From contig VXOR01000047.1 in the NCBI GenBank assembly GCA_009840005.1, positions 62,001-126,000 of the forward strand: DNA of 64,000 nucleotides, in the 5' to 3' direction. Numbering within the stretch: position 1 is the stretch's first letter; the number at the start of each line of letters is the position of its first letter. Of this stretch, positions 1-9,297 are shown piece after piece. The DNA comes from Gemmatimonadota bacterium (GTDB lineage: Bacteria > Latescibacterota > UBA2968 > UBA8231). The notes beneath the pieces are model-generated. The model saw only the letters and a program-made list of their open reading frames with translations, did no database searches and was not told the origin of the DNA. Position numbers and translations under genes: made by a program.

Positions 1-121
1 CGGGCAACTGGCCCTGCAGGCGGCGCATTTGGCCCACCGGTCCCTTGCCCTGCTCTTGGCGGGCCTGGACTTTGAGCGCAACCTGCTCGCGCGCTTGGAT
101 CTGTAGTGGAACTTGCGGCAT
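1..121 (-). CDS. rplY: 50S ribosomal protein L25 (5' part, cut by window edge)
   Basis: Only the first 40 codons are inside the window. Translation from the ATG at 121 gives MPQVPLQIQAREQVALKVQA and then a stretch with GKG and MRRLQG, which fits the L25/Ctc N-terminus (R...GKG..R.LR..G). L25 binds 5S rRNA in the large subunit. There is a good Shine-Dalgarno GAGGAG about 9 bases before the ATG, which decides this start over an out-of-frame ATG at 129. The neighbourhood ispE - tRNA-Gln - L25 is a familiar bacterial arrangement (often with prs). Identity rests on a short N-terminal match, so it is moderate. Confidence 0.6.
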   Translation of the reverse strand, partial: MPQVPLQIQAREQVALKVQARQEQGKGPVGQMRRLQGQLP

Positions 122-165
122 CGAAACATCTCCTCAAAAGACTCAATCAAATATCAATGGCATAA

Positions 166-240
166 TGGCAGCCCGGCGAGGACTCGAACCTCGATAAACG
201 GAACCAAAATCCGTTGTCCTACCAATTGAACGACCGGGCT
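166..240 (-). tRNA. tRNA-Gln (UUG)
   Basis: On the minus strand the gene starts with acceptor AGCCCGG (240-234), which pairs with CCGGGCT (176-170). The anticodon stem ACGGA/TCCGT encloses the loop TTTTGGT with anticodon TTG (Gln). A T-arm with GTTCGAGTC is present. The discriminator is G and CCA is encoded (168-166). A second glutamine tRNA (CUG) lies at 44697, so both glutamine codons are served within this window. Confidence 0.95.
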
Positions 241-270
241 ACCTATTTCTATGCCTCGCACTTCCCCGAG

Positions 271-1128
271 CTAGACCCGCTGACATAAAAAAGACCGGCA
301 ACCTTGCCTTTGCAGTGCGCTCTGCGCCTGAGAGGCGGTCTTCCGGTCGTCGAAGATACCGTAAACAGTGGAGCCGCTGCCCGACATCAACGTGGCACGG
401 GCACCAACTCGGTCCAGTTGAGAACGAAGTTCTGCGACGATGGGATAGGTGCGCTCTACCGCGGGCGTGAAGTCGTTCTCCAGCACTTCAAATAACCTGT
501 CGTGGTCAACGCACCCGCCGCTCAGGGAAACAACAAAGTTAAAGTAGGGAGAATTTTCTGTCAAGATGGGGCCGAGTTGGCCATAAGCCCACGCCGTACT
601 GATCTCGACCTCGGGGTACGCCAGTACGTAAAAGACCTTACCTTCCCAACTCAGCGCTTCGAGGATCTCGCCGCGGCCTCTCAATAGAGCGGTGCCGCCT
701 TCCACTAGAAAGGGAATATCCGAGCCAAGAGTGGCGGCGATCTGGCGGAGGTCTGCGTCCGAGCATGGCTGGTCATAGAAGCGATTGAGTGCTCGCAGGG
801 TTGCGGCCGCGTCGGCGCTGCCCCCGCCTAGGCCCGCGCCTATGGGTATGTTCTTTTCTAAGTGGATGCGGAACGGCTGGGCCGGGCGGTCGAGCTGAGC
901 ATGAAAAGCATCAACTGCGCGGCACACCAAGTTGTCTGGCCCCGTCGATAGGCTATCGAGGCTACAGGTCAATTGATCGGAGGAAGCTAATTCAAAGTAC
1001 AAGACGTCCGCTAAGTCCACGCATTGAGCCACACTGAGGATATCGTGGTAGCCATCGGGGCGGCGACCGACAATCTTAATGCCCAAGTTTATTTTTGCGT
1101 ATGCTTTTTCGACCAGCAGACTCGTCAT
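271..1128 (-). CDS. ispE: 4-diphosphocytidyl-2-C-methyl-D-erythritol kinase
   Basis: IspE phosphorylates CDP-methylerythritol in the MEP isoprenoid pathway (cytosolic GHMP kinase). The N-terminus MTSLLVEKAYAKINLGIKI has the family KINL motif. The GHMP ATP-binding loop PIGAGLGGGSADAA is intact, and the C-terminal GSGSTVYGIF motif is present. I take the ATG at 1128, which has AAGGTG about 7 bases upstream, rather than an in-frame ATG seven codons earlier that lacks a ribosome site. Length is 285 aa, normal for the family. It is divergent from the TPR gene at 1215 and is followed downstream by tRNA-Gln and the L25 gene. Confidence 0.93.
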   Translation of the reverse strand: MTSLLVEKAYAKINLGIKIVGRRPDGYHDILSVAQCVDLADVLYFELASSDQLTCSLDSLSTGPDNLVCRAVDAFHAQLDRPAQPFRIHLEKNIPIGAGLGGGSADAAATLRALNRFYDQPCSDADLRQIAATLGSDIPFLVEGGTALLRGRGEILEALSWEGKVFYVLAYPEVEISTAWAYGQLGPILTENSPYFNFVVSLSGGCVDHDRLFEVLENDFTPAVERTYPIVAELRSQLDRVGARATLMSGSGSTVYGIFDDRKTASQAQSALQRQGCRSFLCQRV

Positions 1129-1214
1129 CGCTGCACACCTTGACTGCATTTTACTATATTCTACACTCTAGCCTGTTACTTACGTGTCAGATTGGCATAC
1201 TCTTGAGAGTCGAT

Positions 1215-4200
1215 ATGTTTCCAAAATTGATATTAGTGCTTCTCCTCTGCCTAAACACCCAGAGCTGGGCACAAACAAGCGCAGAGGACGATTTTAAACT
1301 GGCCCGCAATCTCTTCCGAGATGCCGGCGACTATGCCACGGCCGCCGGGCTATTCGCCGAGTTTATTCGCAATTATCCCGATAGTCCGCAGCTAGCCGAG
1401 GCCCGGCTGATGCTGGCGCGTGCGTACCGCCAGAGCGGCCGTTGCGACCTAGCGGTGCCTGCCTACGAGACGTTTTATCTCGAACATCCCGATCACTTGT
1501 TGAACGCCGCCAACGCACGGCGCGAGCGAGCGGCTTGTTTGGCCGAGCAAGGTCAATACCTCCTGGCGGCCCGATCATACGAAGAGTTGCAGCGTCGTTT
1601 CAGCGCTAGCGATTTCGCCGCCAGTGCCTTGATTGAGGCAGCGGCTAATTATACCCGCGCCGAAAATTTGCGGCAAGCCGAAGCTGCTTATGGACGTCTG
1701 CTGGCCGATTACGCGAGGTCCGATCAAGCGCATTTGGCGCGCTATCGGCTGGCTCAGTTGCGCTTTGCCGCTGGTCGGGCCGCAGAAGCCCAACAGCTCC
1801 TCGGGCAAATCGCCGCCACTAAACCACCGCCTTCCCTCGCTCCTAGCGCCCTGCTCCTCGGAGGGCGCATCGCGCTCTTTACGGGCAACAGGGAAACCGC
1901 GGAGAAGCAGTTCAAGTCGCTGGAGCGGCGCTTTCCCAGGGCGGCGCAGACCGACAGCGCCTATCTAGATCGCGCAGACTATCTCTATAACTCGCGCCTT
2001 TTTAGCCAAGCTGGGGACGCCTATCAGCGGGCCTTTAACAAAATCGGGGACCGCGCTCTCAAAGAAAGCGCACTCCTAGGGCTGGCCGACGCCCGCCGCC
2101 AGAGTCATCAGACGCGAGAAGCCATCGCCCATTACGACAAGCTGAGCGCCATGCTCCAACCCGGCCACCCCGCTTACCTCAAGGCGCAGCTAGGCCGAGC
2201 CATCGTTCTGGGCCAAGCCGGACAATTCGCCCGCGCAGCAGGCCTTTTTCAAGGGTTGATCCAGACCGGCGATAGCCCCGAAGCCATTAGTGCGCTAAGG
2301 GAACTAGGTGCCCTCTACAAGCGGCGTGGCGACAGCGGAGCCGAGGACAGCCCCGATTCGCTGCGGTTATTGACTTTCGGAGAAGGGACCGCCGCTTTCC
2401 ACAGCCGCGCGATAACTTGGTACCGCCGCTACCTACGGGAAGCCGATGGGGCCGCCGATGCCAACGCCGTGCGCTTTGAACTCGCCGCACTCTACGCCTC
2501 AACCGACTACTACCAAGAAGCCATCTCCCTCTATCGCCAGCTAGCTTCGGGTCAGGACGAGGTGGCAACCAAAGCGCAATTCGCCCTCGCCCAAACCTTT
2601 GAGCAAAGCGGACAACCGCGTGCAGCGCTACGCGAGTACGTGGCCTTCCTCGAACTCTTCCCCGCTGACCGTCAGAGCGAGGCGGTTCGCCAGCGAGTCG
2701 AATATCTGCGCGAATTTACCGTCTTGGACCCGGCTGGCCTCAACCGGGCCTTGCAAAAAGCTTGGCTCGATGAGTTGAGCGGCAAGTCGCGTCAGCTAGT
2801 ACAGCTAGCAGTCGCTAGAGATCTGTTCTCGCATCGCGATTTTGTTGCGGCTGCCCAATCTTTCAAACACTATGCCACGGCCTATCCAGACGACTCCTAC
2901 AACGACGAGGCGCAGTACTTTCTGGCCGAAAGTCTGCTTCGACTCGCCCGCCGACGCCAGCTAGAGGCGCAGCCTGCCAGCGCGGATTCGCTACTGGCTC
3001 TAGCCCTACGGGAATACCGCGTTCTCGTCGAGCAAGCCCCTACCGACACTACTACTCTCGTCGAGCAAGCCCCTACCGACACTACTACTCTCGTCGAGCA
3101 AGCCCCCACCGACAACACATGGACCCGGCGCACACGACTTAGCCTCATTAAACTCGAAGCCGAGGACCGCCCCGACTCACTGCGGTTACTAACGCTTGAA
3201 GAGGGGTTTGCCGCTTTCGTCGCCGAGTTTTCCGAGGGGCAAGGGGACCATCTAGACCAAGCCCTTTTGCAGCTAGGCGATGCTCGCCGCCAACTCGGGG
3301 CGACCGATACTACTTGGTTCGACGGGGCCATTGCGGCCTACGACCAGCTTCGCCGGCTCTCTTCCAACAGTCCACTCGTACCCCACGCTCTATACGGCAA
3401 GAGTCTTTGCCTAGTGCAAAAAGGCCAACACAAAGCAGCGGCCGATTTGCTCGAGCGCGTTCTGCGAGACTACCCCAATAGTCCGCTGACGGCACCGGTG
3501 CTCTTTGAACTGGGCCATATCCGCTTAGCGCAGGAGCGGACCCAAGAAGCCATTGCCCGACTGCAAGAGTTGCGCTGGGGCTACCCGGCCTTTCCCCAGC
3601 GCCGCGCCGCCCAGAAACTGTTGGGCGACACCTATTTTCAGCTCGGCCAGTACGCCGCCGCCATCGAGCTGTATCAACCGCTAGTCTCCAACTCGACAGT
3701 CTCCGACGACAGGGGACCGATTCTTCGACGAATTGGCCGCGCTTATCACCATCTCAACCGCTATGGCGAGGCCATGGAGACCTATCGGCAAATACTCGCC
3801 GAAGAGCCAAACCCGGCCGGACTAGACAGCATCTACTTCGCCCAAGCGGTACTGCAACTGAGGTTAGCTCAGGAAGACGACGCCTTTCGGCTCTTCCGCA
3901 AGGTCAGCCAAGAATTTGCCTCCAGCGGATTGGCGACCGAAGCCTCGGCGCGGGCTGGCCACATCGCCTTTGCCCGCCAGCAATACAAACAAGCCTACCA
4001 ACTCTATCAGCCCTTGCTGAAGCAAAGCGAGGACACCTTAATCCACGGACAAGCCGTCCTCTCCTTGTTCCGACTCAAGCGCATAGAGGAAGGGCGCAAA
4101 GCCGCCAAGCAGTTTGCCAAGCGGTTTAAGGAAGAAACGGAGTGGCGTCAACATTTCCGGATTGAAGAAGGGAATTACTACTTACAGGCTGGCAACTACA

Positions 4201-5012
4201 AAAAGGCGTACGAGCTGTTTCAAGAGGCAGAAAAGCAAGGAGGCACGTGGGCCGACGATGGGGCCTATTGGATGGCCATAACGCTGTGGAAGCGAAACAA
4301 GGCGACGCCCAGCGAGGAGGGGGCGGCGTTCGCGTTGGAGGCCATATCGCGCTTTGTCCGGGAATATCCGACGAGCCCTCAGACAGCCGATGCCTACTTG
4401 CGCCTCGGGGACTACCACTTTTCGCTGCACAACTTCCTGCAAGCAGCAGGGGCCTACAAACACGCCTGGGACGCGCCAGAAGTCAGTAGTGAGCAGGCCC
4501 AAGATGCGATGTGGAAACTGCTCAAAAGCTACCAAAGTGCCCACGAGTACGAGGCCGCTCACCAAGTGGCCGATCAGCTATTGAGCCAGTACCCCGAGCA
4601 CTCCAAAGCCATCGAGGTCCAACTCGAACTGGGTATCATCCTCAAGAATAAGGGCCAATACGCTCAAGCCATTGAACAGCTAGAAGAACTACTCTCCCAA
4701 CAGTTACTCGATGGCAATAGTGCTTCAGAAGCCCGGTTTTACATCGGCGAATCCTATCAGAACATGGGCGAGTACCGCAAGGCGATCCAAGCCTATTACA
4801 AAGTCAGTTACCACGGCAGCCAAGGGCTCAGCATGTGGATCACCTCGGCGGATTTCCAGCGCGCCCGCTGCCACGAATCGCTGGGCGAACACGCCACGGC
4901 CATGACCATCTACGAGCGCATCACGCGGCGCGAAGGGGGCCAGAGTCCGCAGGGACAGCTAGCCCGCGAGCGGATGGATGACCTGCGCCGCCAGCTAGAA
5001 ACCCTCAACTGA
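1215..5012 (+). CDS. large secreted tetratricopeptide-repeat protein
   Basis: This is a 1265-aa protein starting MFPKLILVLLLCLNTQSWAQ, a clear signal peptide. The rest is almost entirely tandem TPR-like helices with A..Y..L....P.......A and YPDS/YPNSP turn motifs. These resemble the outer-membrane/periplasmic TPR arrays (YbgF/BamD-like repeats) that act as scaffolds; its partner is unknown. The ATG at 1215 is chosen because it directly precedes the hydrophobic signal; an upstream in-frame ATG at 1095 would overlap ispE. Two oddities sit inside: a 33-bp tandem repeat (3024-3113), and a 20-residue segment with core PDSLRLLT that occurs twice (residues about 376 and 649). The gene is 22 bp upstream of the sigma-54-type regulator and probably co-transcribed with it and htrA. 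Confidence 0.85.
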   Translation: MFPKLILVLLLCLNTQSWAQTSAEDDFKLARNLFRDAGDYATAAGLFAEFIRNYPDSPQLAEARLMLARAYRQSGRCDLAVPAYETFYLEHPDHLLNAANARRERAACLAEQGQYLLAARSYEELQRRFSASDFAASALIEAAANYTRAENLRQAEAAYGRLLADYARSDQAHLARYRLAQLRFAAGRAAEAQQLLGQIAATKPPPSLAPSALLLGGRIALFTGNRETAEKQFKSLERRFPRAAQTDSAYLDRADYLYNSRLFSQAGDAYQRAFNKIGDRALKESALLGLADARRQSHQTREAIAHYDKLSAMLQPGHPAYLKAQLGRAIVLGQAGQFARAAGLFQGLIQTGDSPEAISALRELGALYKRRGDSGAEDSPDSLRLLTFGEGTAAFHSRAITWYRRYLREADGAADANAVRFELAALYASTDYYQEAISLYRQLASGQDEVATKAQFALAQTFEQSGQPRAALREYVAFLELFPADRQSEAVRQRVEYLREFTVLDPAGLNRALQKAWLDELSGKSRQLVQLAVARDLFSHRDFVAAAQSFKHYATAYPDDSYNDEAQYFLAESLLRLARRRQLEAQPASADSLLALALREYRVLVEQAPTDTTTLVEQAPTDTTTLVEQAPTDNTWTRRTRLSLIKLEAEDRPDSLRLLTLEEGFAAFVAEFSEGQGDHLDQALLQLGDARRQLGATDTTWFDGAIAAYDQLRRLSSNSPLVPHALYGKSLCLVQKGQHKAAADLLERVLRDYPNSPLTAPVLFELGHIRLAQERTQEAIARLQELRWGYPAFPQRRAAQKLLGDTYFQLGQYAAAIELYQPLVSNSTVSDDRGPILRRIGRAYHHLNRYGEAMETYRQILAEEPNPAGLDSIYFAQAVLQLRLAQEDDAFRLFRKVSQEFASSGLATEASARAGHIAFARQQYKQAYQLYQPLLKQSEDTLIHGQAVLSLFRLKRIEEGRKAAKQFAKRFKEETEWRQHFRIEEGNYYLQAGNYKKAYELFQEAEKQGGTWADDGAYWMAITLWKRNKATPSEEGAAFALEAISRFVREYPTSPQTADAYLRLGDYHFSLHNFLQAAGAYKHAWDAPEVSSEQAQDAMWKLLKSYQSAHEYEAAHQVADQLLSQYPEHSKAIEVQLELGIILKNKGQYAQAIEQLEELLSQQLLDGNSASEARFYIGESYQNMGEYRKAIQAYYKVSYHGSQGLSMWITSADFQRARCHESLGEHATAMTIYERITRREGGQSPQGQLARERMDDLRRQLETLN
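3024..3113 (+). repeat. 33-bp in-frame tandem repeat in the TPR gene
   Basis: Two perfect 33-bp copies (3024-3056 and 3057-3089) and a 24-bp third copy (3090-3113, one change). They encode LVEQAPTDTTT repeated. The period is a multiple of three, so the frame is kept. The peptide is polar, Thr/Pro-rich and linker-like, unlike the flanking TPR helices. Confidence 0.95.
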
Positions 5013-5034
5013 AGCGACACCCGCAGAGAGTATC

Positions 5035-6597
5035 ATGGCCCCGACTCAACGTCACATTCTGCTCCTGACCCAGCGAGCAGAGTTGGAAGCGGAGTTCAAG
5101 TCCGCAGTCCACGACATGCGGCTGCGCGTACTCAGCGCGGCTAACGGCGATGCGCTTGGGCGGCTACTGCGGCGCGGTGTGGATCTGGTCGCCTTTGATC
5201 TGGAACTTCCGCCCGCCGTCCTCGCAGAGGGCGTCGCCGCGCTCGACCAGTACCGCGATGTGCCCATGCTAGGCTTGGGCAACGCCGATGAAAATTGGGA
5301 CCGACTTTTGTGGGGTTCGCCTCTCAAAGACCAAATTGCCGTGCCCTTTGAGGCCGCAGTCCTGCGTCAACATCTGGACCAGCTACTAGAGCGCGGGGAC
5401 TTTTTGCACGGGGCCGAACTGGTAGGTCAGTCGTCCCTAATGCGCCAACTGCGCGAACGCATCTTAATCGTGGCACCAACGCCTGTTTCCTCTATTCTCC
5501 TAACGGGCGAAAGCGGCGTGGGCAAGGACTTAGTTGCCGAAGCTCTACATCGCTACAGCAGCCGCGGCGAACGTCCTTTCCGCCCGCTCAACTGCGGTGC
5601 CATTCCAGATAATCTGCTGGAGAACGAACTCTTCGGACACGAGAAGGGGGCCTTCACTGACGCCCGCGCCCAGTACCGAGGCATCTTTGAACAAGCGGAC
5701 AACGGAACGGTCTTTCTAGACGAAATCGGCGAGATGTCGCTGGCGGCGCAAGTGCGCCTCTTGCGGGTCCTCGAGCAGCGCGAGGTGGTCCGCATCGGCG
5801 GCAGTGCGCCGGTCTCGGTGGACCTTCGCGTCATCGCCGCGACCAACCGCGATCTACAAAAGGCGGTTGATCAGCGCGAGTTCCGCCTCGACCTATACCA
5901 CCGGCTCAAGGTCGTCGAACTCGACATTCCGCCGCTGCGCCGCCGAGCCGAAGACATTCCCCTCTTGATCGAGCACTTCATCAGCGAGTTGACCCAAGAC
6001 AACAAGAGCCGTCTAGAAGGGTTCTCGGCGGCGGCACTGGACCTTTTGCAAAACTATGCTTGGCCTGGCAATGTGCGCGAGTTGCGCAACCTAATCGAGC
6101 ACTTGGTGTTCCTCGCCCCGCGTGCCCTCGTCGAACCCGAAGACCTAGTGCCCCATCTCGGGATCCAGCCCACGCGCCATTTGCCCGTGCCAACCAACAA
6201 GACGCCGGACCAATCCGAGCGCGAGTTGATCTACTTCGCGCTCTTGGACCTCAAGCGCGAGGTCGCCGAGCTAAGAGCCGCGGTCGAGCGCAATGCCTCC
6301 GCGATGCCGTCCTCTACGCCTCCCGTAGCACCAAGGGCCGTTCAACCGGTTGGGCCCGAGGAACCGATCTATCCGGTTGAGGACACCCCTTACCATCCCG
6401 CAGGCTCCCAGCCCGCGGCAATACGCGTCCCCGAAAACGCAGCTATTGAGCCTTTGCCCTCGCTCAAAGATCGCGAGCGGGAAGCCATCGAACAGGCGCT
6501 CGACCGCGTCGGCGGCAATCGCCGGAAGGCCGCCGCCATCCTCGGCATCAGCACTCGTACGCTCTACCGCAAGCTGAACGAATACGACCTCCAATGA
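5035..6597 (+). CDS. sigma-54-type AAA+ transcriptional activator with pseudo-receiver
   Basis: A 520-aa NtrC-family regulator. Residues 5-118 look like a receiver fold: the phospho-acceptor position may be D55, but the acidic pair after the first strand is missing (HILLLTQRAE) and the conserved Lys before PF is Val. The AAA+ domain (about 127-365) has Walker A GESGVGKD (158-165), FLDEIGEM (227-234), and the sigma-54 contact loop GAFTDA (205-210) in place of the usual GAFTGA. A Fis-type helix-turn-helix closes the protein (about 485-518, GGNRRKAAAILGISTRTLYR). Phosphorylation control is therefore doubtful. Its stop overlaps the htrA start (ATGA), so it is probably translationally coupled to that protease. 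Confidence 0.9.
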   Translation: MAPTQRHILLLTQRAELEAEFKSAVHDMRLRVLSAANGDALGRLLRRGVDLVAFDLELPPAVLAEGVAALDQYRDVPMLGLGNADENWDRLLWGSPLKDQIAVPFEAAVLRQHLDQLLERGDFLHGAELVGQSSLMRQLRERILIVAPTPVSSILLTGESGVGKDLVAEALHRYSSRGERPFRPLNCGAIPDNLLENELFGHEKGAFTDARAQYRGIFEQADNGTVFLDEIGEMSLAAQVRLLRVLEQREVVRIGGSAPVSVDLRVIAATNRDLQKAVDQREFRLDLYHRLKVVELDIPPLRRRAEDIPLLIEHFISELTQDNKSRLEGFSAAALDLLQNYAWPGNVRELRNLIEHLVFLAPRALVEPEDLVPHLGIQPTRHLPVPTNKTPDQSERELIYFALLDLKREVAELRAAVERNASAMPSSTPPVAPRAVQPVGPEEPIYPVEDTPYHPAGSQPAAIRVPENAAIEPLPSLKDREREAIEQALDRVGGNRRKAAAILGISTRTLYRKLNEYDLQ

Positions 6598-8087
6598 AAC
6601 ACCTTCTCCGCTCCGTCAGGTGCGACAACCCCTCCACCCTATTCAGTATATGTCGCCCGTGGGTGGGCAGCGCGCTTATTGCTGCGTTGCTCGCGGGTGC
6701 GCGCCTGGCTGGAGCGCAAATACCGGAGGAGAGCACTCAGCCAATCGCGAATCTCAGCAGGGCTTTCCGCCACGCCTACGAACAAGCGAAGCCAGCCGTG
6801 GTTTTAATCGCGGCGACGACCCGATCGCGGCAAAAACGCGCATTGCCCCCCTTCCACCCGGAAATTCCCGAAGACTTTCGCGGCATAGGCTCCGGCACTA
6901 TCGTCAGCGCCGATGGCTACATTCTGAGCAATTACCACGTCGTCGCCGAGGCCGATTCCATCCAAGTCACCCTCTCGGACCGCCGCATCTATCGGGCTAA
7001 GGTCATCGGCTTTGATTCGCTGATTGACATCGCCCTGCTCAAGGTTGAGGCGCAGGGGCTGCCTACTGTGCAGTTGGCCGACTCGGACCGCTTGCAAATC
7101 GGCGATTGGGTGCTGGCGATTGGCCATCCCTTGGGCATGGGGTCAACGCTGACGCACGGCATCGTCAGTGCCCTAGGGCGCCAAGCAGGCATTTTCAACC
7201 CCAGAAGCGACGAAGAAAATCGCTACGCCATCGAGAGTTTCATCCAGACCAATGCCGTGATTAACCCCGGCAACTCCGGCGGCCCGTTACTCGATCTACA
7301 GGGCCGAGTTGTAGGAATCAATACGGCTATTTCAACGCGCACGGGTTACTACATCGGCTATGGACTGGCCGTGCCGATCAATCTAGCGCACGAAGTGGTG
7401 GATGATCTGCTGGTCCACGGGCGGATCGTACGCGGCTACTTAGGCGTGTCCATGGAATCTGAGATGACCCCAGAGCTAATCCGCGAACACAGCCTCGACA
7501 TGGAACGGCCACGAGGCGTTTACCTCAGAGATGTGCAGCCCAACAGCCCGGCCGCGCGCGGTGGTCTGCTCGGCGGAGACGTCGTCCTGTCGCTCGATGG
7601 TATCGAGGTGAACCACTTCAACCACCTGCAAACGCTGATCTACAGCCGCGACCCAGGCGAAACGGTCAGCCTGCAAATCATACGCCAGAATCAAATCCAC
7701 CACGTCGCCGTGGTGCTCGGCGAGCGCGAAGAGGACCGGCTCCTTTCCCAAGGCCATCAGCGGCTAGCAAAGCTAGGGATTTCAGTTGAAACCTTGCCCG
7801 CCGAGTTGGCCGCCGAGTTGGGCTTTATAGGCGAGTTGGCGGCTGAACTGGGTTTTGCACAAGGCGAGGAGCCGGTGGTGGTGGTTGAAGTAGATCCGGA
7901 GGGACTGGCTGCGGACAAAGGGATTCAGGAGCGCGATGTGATTACCGAGGTAGATCAAGAACGCGTTACTTCGTTGGAGCAATTTGTGCGCTTTGTTTCC
8001 GAACTGGAGGAAGGGCAGTCTGCGTTCTTTTGGTTTTGGCGACCCGATACCGGAATTGAGGTCCGGGCACTGACGATTCCGGAGTAA
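6594..8087 (+). CDS. periplasmic HtrA/DegP-type serine protease
   Basis: A 497-aa protein with an N-terminal hydrophobic signal/anchor (about residues 22-41, ending LAGAQ). It has a trypsin-like domain with a complete triad H115 (SNYHVV), D145 (DSLIDIALL) and S228 (NPGNSGGPL), followed by two PDZ domains (about 282-375 and 395-495). It degrades or chaperones misfolded envelope proteins. The start overlaps the preceding regulator stop by four bases. Between the PDZ domains the motif ELAAELGF occurs twice (residues 404-411 and 414-421), encoded by two 30-bp units at 7803-7862 with synonymous drift. That indicates an in-frame duplication kept by selection. Confidence 0.93.
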   Translation: MKHLLRSVRCDNPSTLFSICRPWVGSALIAALLAGARLAGAQIPEESTQPIANLSRAFRHAYEQAKPAVVLIAATTRSRQKRALPPFHPEIPEDFRGIGSGTIVSADGYILSNYHVVAEADSIQVTLSDRRIYRAKVIGFDSLIDIALLKVEAQGLPTVQLADSDRLQIGDWVLAIGHPLGMGSTLTHGIVSALGRQAGIFNPRSDEENRYAIESFIQTNAVINPGNSGGPLLDLQGRVVGINTAISTRTGYYIGYGLAVPINLAHEVVDDLLVHGRIVRGYLGVSMESEMTPELIREHSLDMERPRGVYLRDVQPNSPAARGGLLGGDVVLSLDGIEVNHFNHLQTLIYSRDPGETVSLQIIRQNQIHHVAVVLGEREEDRLLSQGHQRLAKLGISVETLPAELAAELGFIGELAAELGFAQGEEPVVVVEVDPEGLAADKGIQERDVITEVDQERVTSLEQFVRFVSELEEGQSAFFWFWRPDTGIEVRALTIPE

Positions 8088-8091
8088 GACC

Positions 8092-9231
8092 ATGACGCCC
8101 GACCTAAAAGGGGCCGATGCCCTGCTGATGATCGGCAGCAGCGAACGCTGCGCCAATCTATTCTACGCCACCCGCTTTCGCGCCCCCGACTCCTTCGTCT
8201 TTCTGTGGACTCCCAACCAAAAAATCATGCTTGCCAACAACCTCGAGATCGACCGGGCGCGCGACCAAGCTAGCGTCGATCGGGTATTGTCCTATACCCA
8301 GTACGAGCAGCAGGCCAAGGAAAGGGGCCAAGAGCGACCCAATAGCAACGCCGTCTTATTGGAACTTTTGCGCGACCTCGGCTTGGCGAAGCTGCAAGTG
8401 CCCGCTGATTTTCCCCTTGGTACGGCCGATTTTCTGCGGGGGGAAGGCATCGAACTAGCCATTGCGACCGAGCCGCTTTTTCCCCAGCGCAACATCAAAG
8501 ACGCCACAGAGATCGAGAATGTGCGCCGGGCGATGCGGGCCACCGAAGCGGGCATGGAAACGGCGATTGAAGGACTGCGCGCAGCCGATGTGCGCGACGG
8601 CGTGCTCTTCCTCAACGGCGATGTACTCACTTCAGAGCGACTGCGGCGCATGGTGCATCAGACGCTCATGGATTGCGACAGCATTGGCGAACACACCATC
8701 ATCGCCGGCGGCGACCAAGGCGGCGACCCACACCAAGTGGGCTTCGGGCCTTTGCACGCTGGCGAGACCATCATCATCGACATCTTTCCGCGCGACGAGG
8801 CGAGCGGCTACTACGGAGATATGACGCGGACCGTCTGTAAGGGCCCGGCCTCCAAGCCGCTGCAGCACCTGTACGAAACCGTGCTGGCGGCTCAACAATT
8901 GGGCTTAGACCACATCCATCCGGGGGCCGAAGGCCACCTTATTCACGAGTCAATCCAACGTTTTTTCGACGACGCCGGCTACGAGACGGGAGAGAAAGAC
9001 GGCTATATGCAGGGCTACATCCACAGTACTGGGCACGGGCTAGGCCTGGAGATTCACGAGGGGCCGAGGATCGGTCCGCGCGGCGATGTGCTTGAGTCCG
9101 GCCATGTCGTGACGATGGAACCAGGGCTCTACTACCGAGGCTTGGGGGGCGTGCGGATCGAAGATACGGTCGTCGTTTGCAAAGATGGCTACGAGAACCT
9201 ATGCCGCCTACCCAAAGTGCTCGAAGTGTGA
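8092..9231 (+). CDS. M24 family metallopeptidase (Xaa-Pro aminopeptidase-like)
   Basis: A 379-aa cytosolic pita-bread peptidase. The five dinuclear metal ligands are visible: D230 (IIIDIFPR), D243 (GDMTRT), H315 (HSTGHGLG), E343 (MEPGLYY) and E357 (RIEDTV). The N-terminal creatinase-like domain (1-145) is short. It probably releases N-terminal residues next to proline from peptides. It begins four bases after htrA, so the protease and the peptidase may form one envelope-turnover operon with the TPR gene and regulator. Exact substrate is not readable from sequence. Confidence 0.88.
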   Translation: MTPDLKGADALLMIGSSERCANLFYATRFRAPDSFVFLWTPNQKIMLANNLEIDRARDQASVDRVLSYTQYEQQAKERGQERPNSNAVLLELLRDLGLAKLQVPADFPLGTADFLRGEGIELAIATEPLFPQRNIKDATEIENVRRAMRATEAGMETAIEGLRAADVRDGVLFLNGDVLTSERLRRMVHQTLMDCDSIGEHTIIAGGDQGGDPHQVGFGPLHAGETIIIDIFPRDEASGYYGDMTRTVCKGPASKPLQHLYETVLAAQQLGLDHIHPGAEGHLIHESIQRFFDDAGYETGEKDGYMQGYIHSTGHGLGLEIHEGPRIGPRGDVLESGHVVTMEPGLYYRGLGGVRIEDTVVVCKDGYENLCRLPKVLEV

Positions 9232-9237
9232 ACGCGG

Positions 9238-9276
9238 CCCTTTCTGCCAACGGGTGTACTCGTTGACAAGAAAGGG
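9238..9276 (+). repeat. inverted repeat between the peptidase gene and ccmE
   Basis: CCCTTTCT (9238-9245) pairs with AGAAAGGG (9269-9276), with an inner AACG/CGTT pairing. No T-run follows, so it is not a standard intrinsic terminator. It may be a leader hairpin for ccmE. Function unknown. Confidence 0.4.
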
Positions 9277-9297
9277 AAATTGAGCAGATTTACTCTT

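Noticed and set aside
9238..9276. Intrinsic terminator between the M24 peptidase gene and ccmE
   Set aside because: The hairpin has no T-run on the plus strand, so it is listed only as an inverted repeat.
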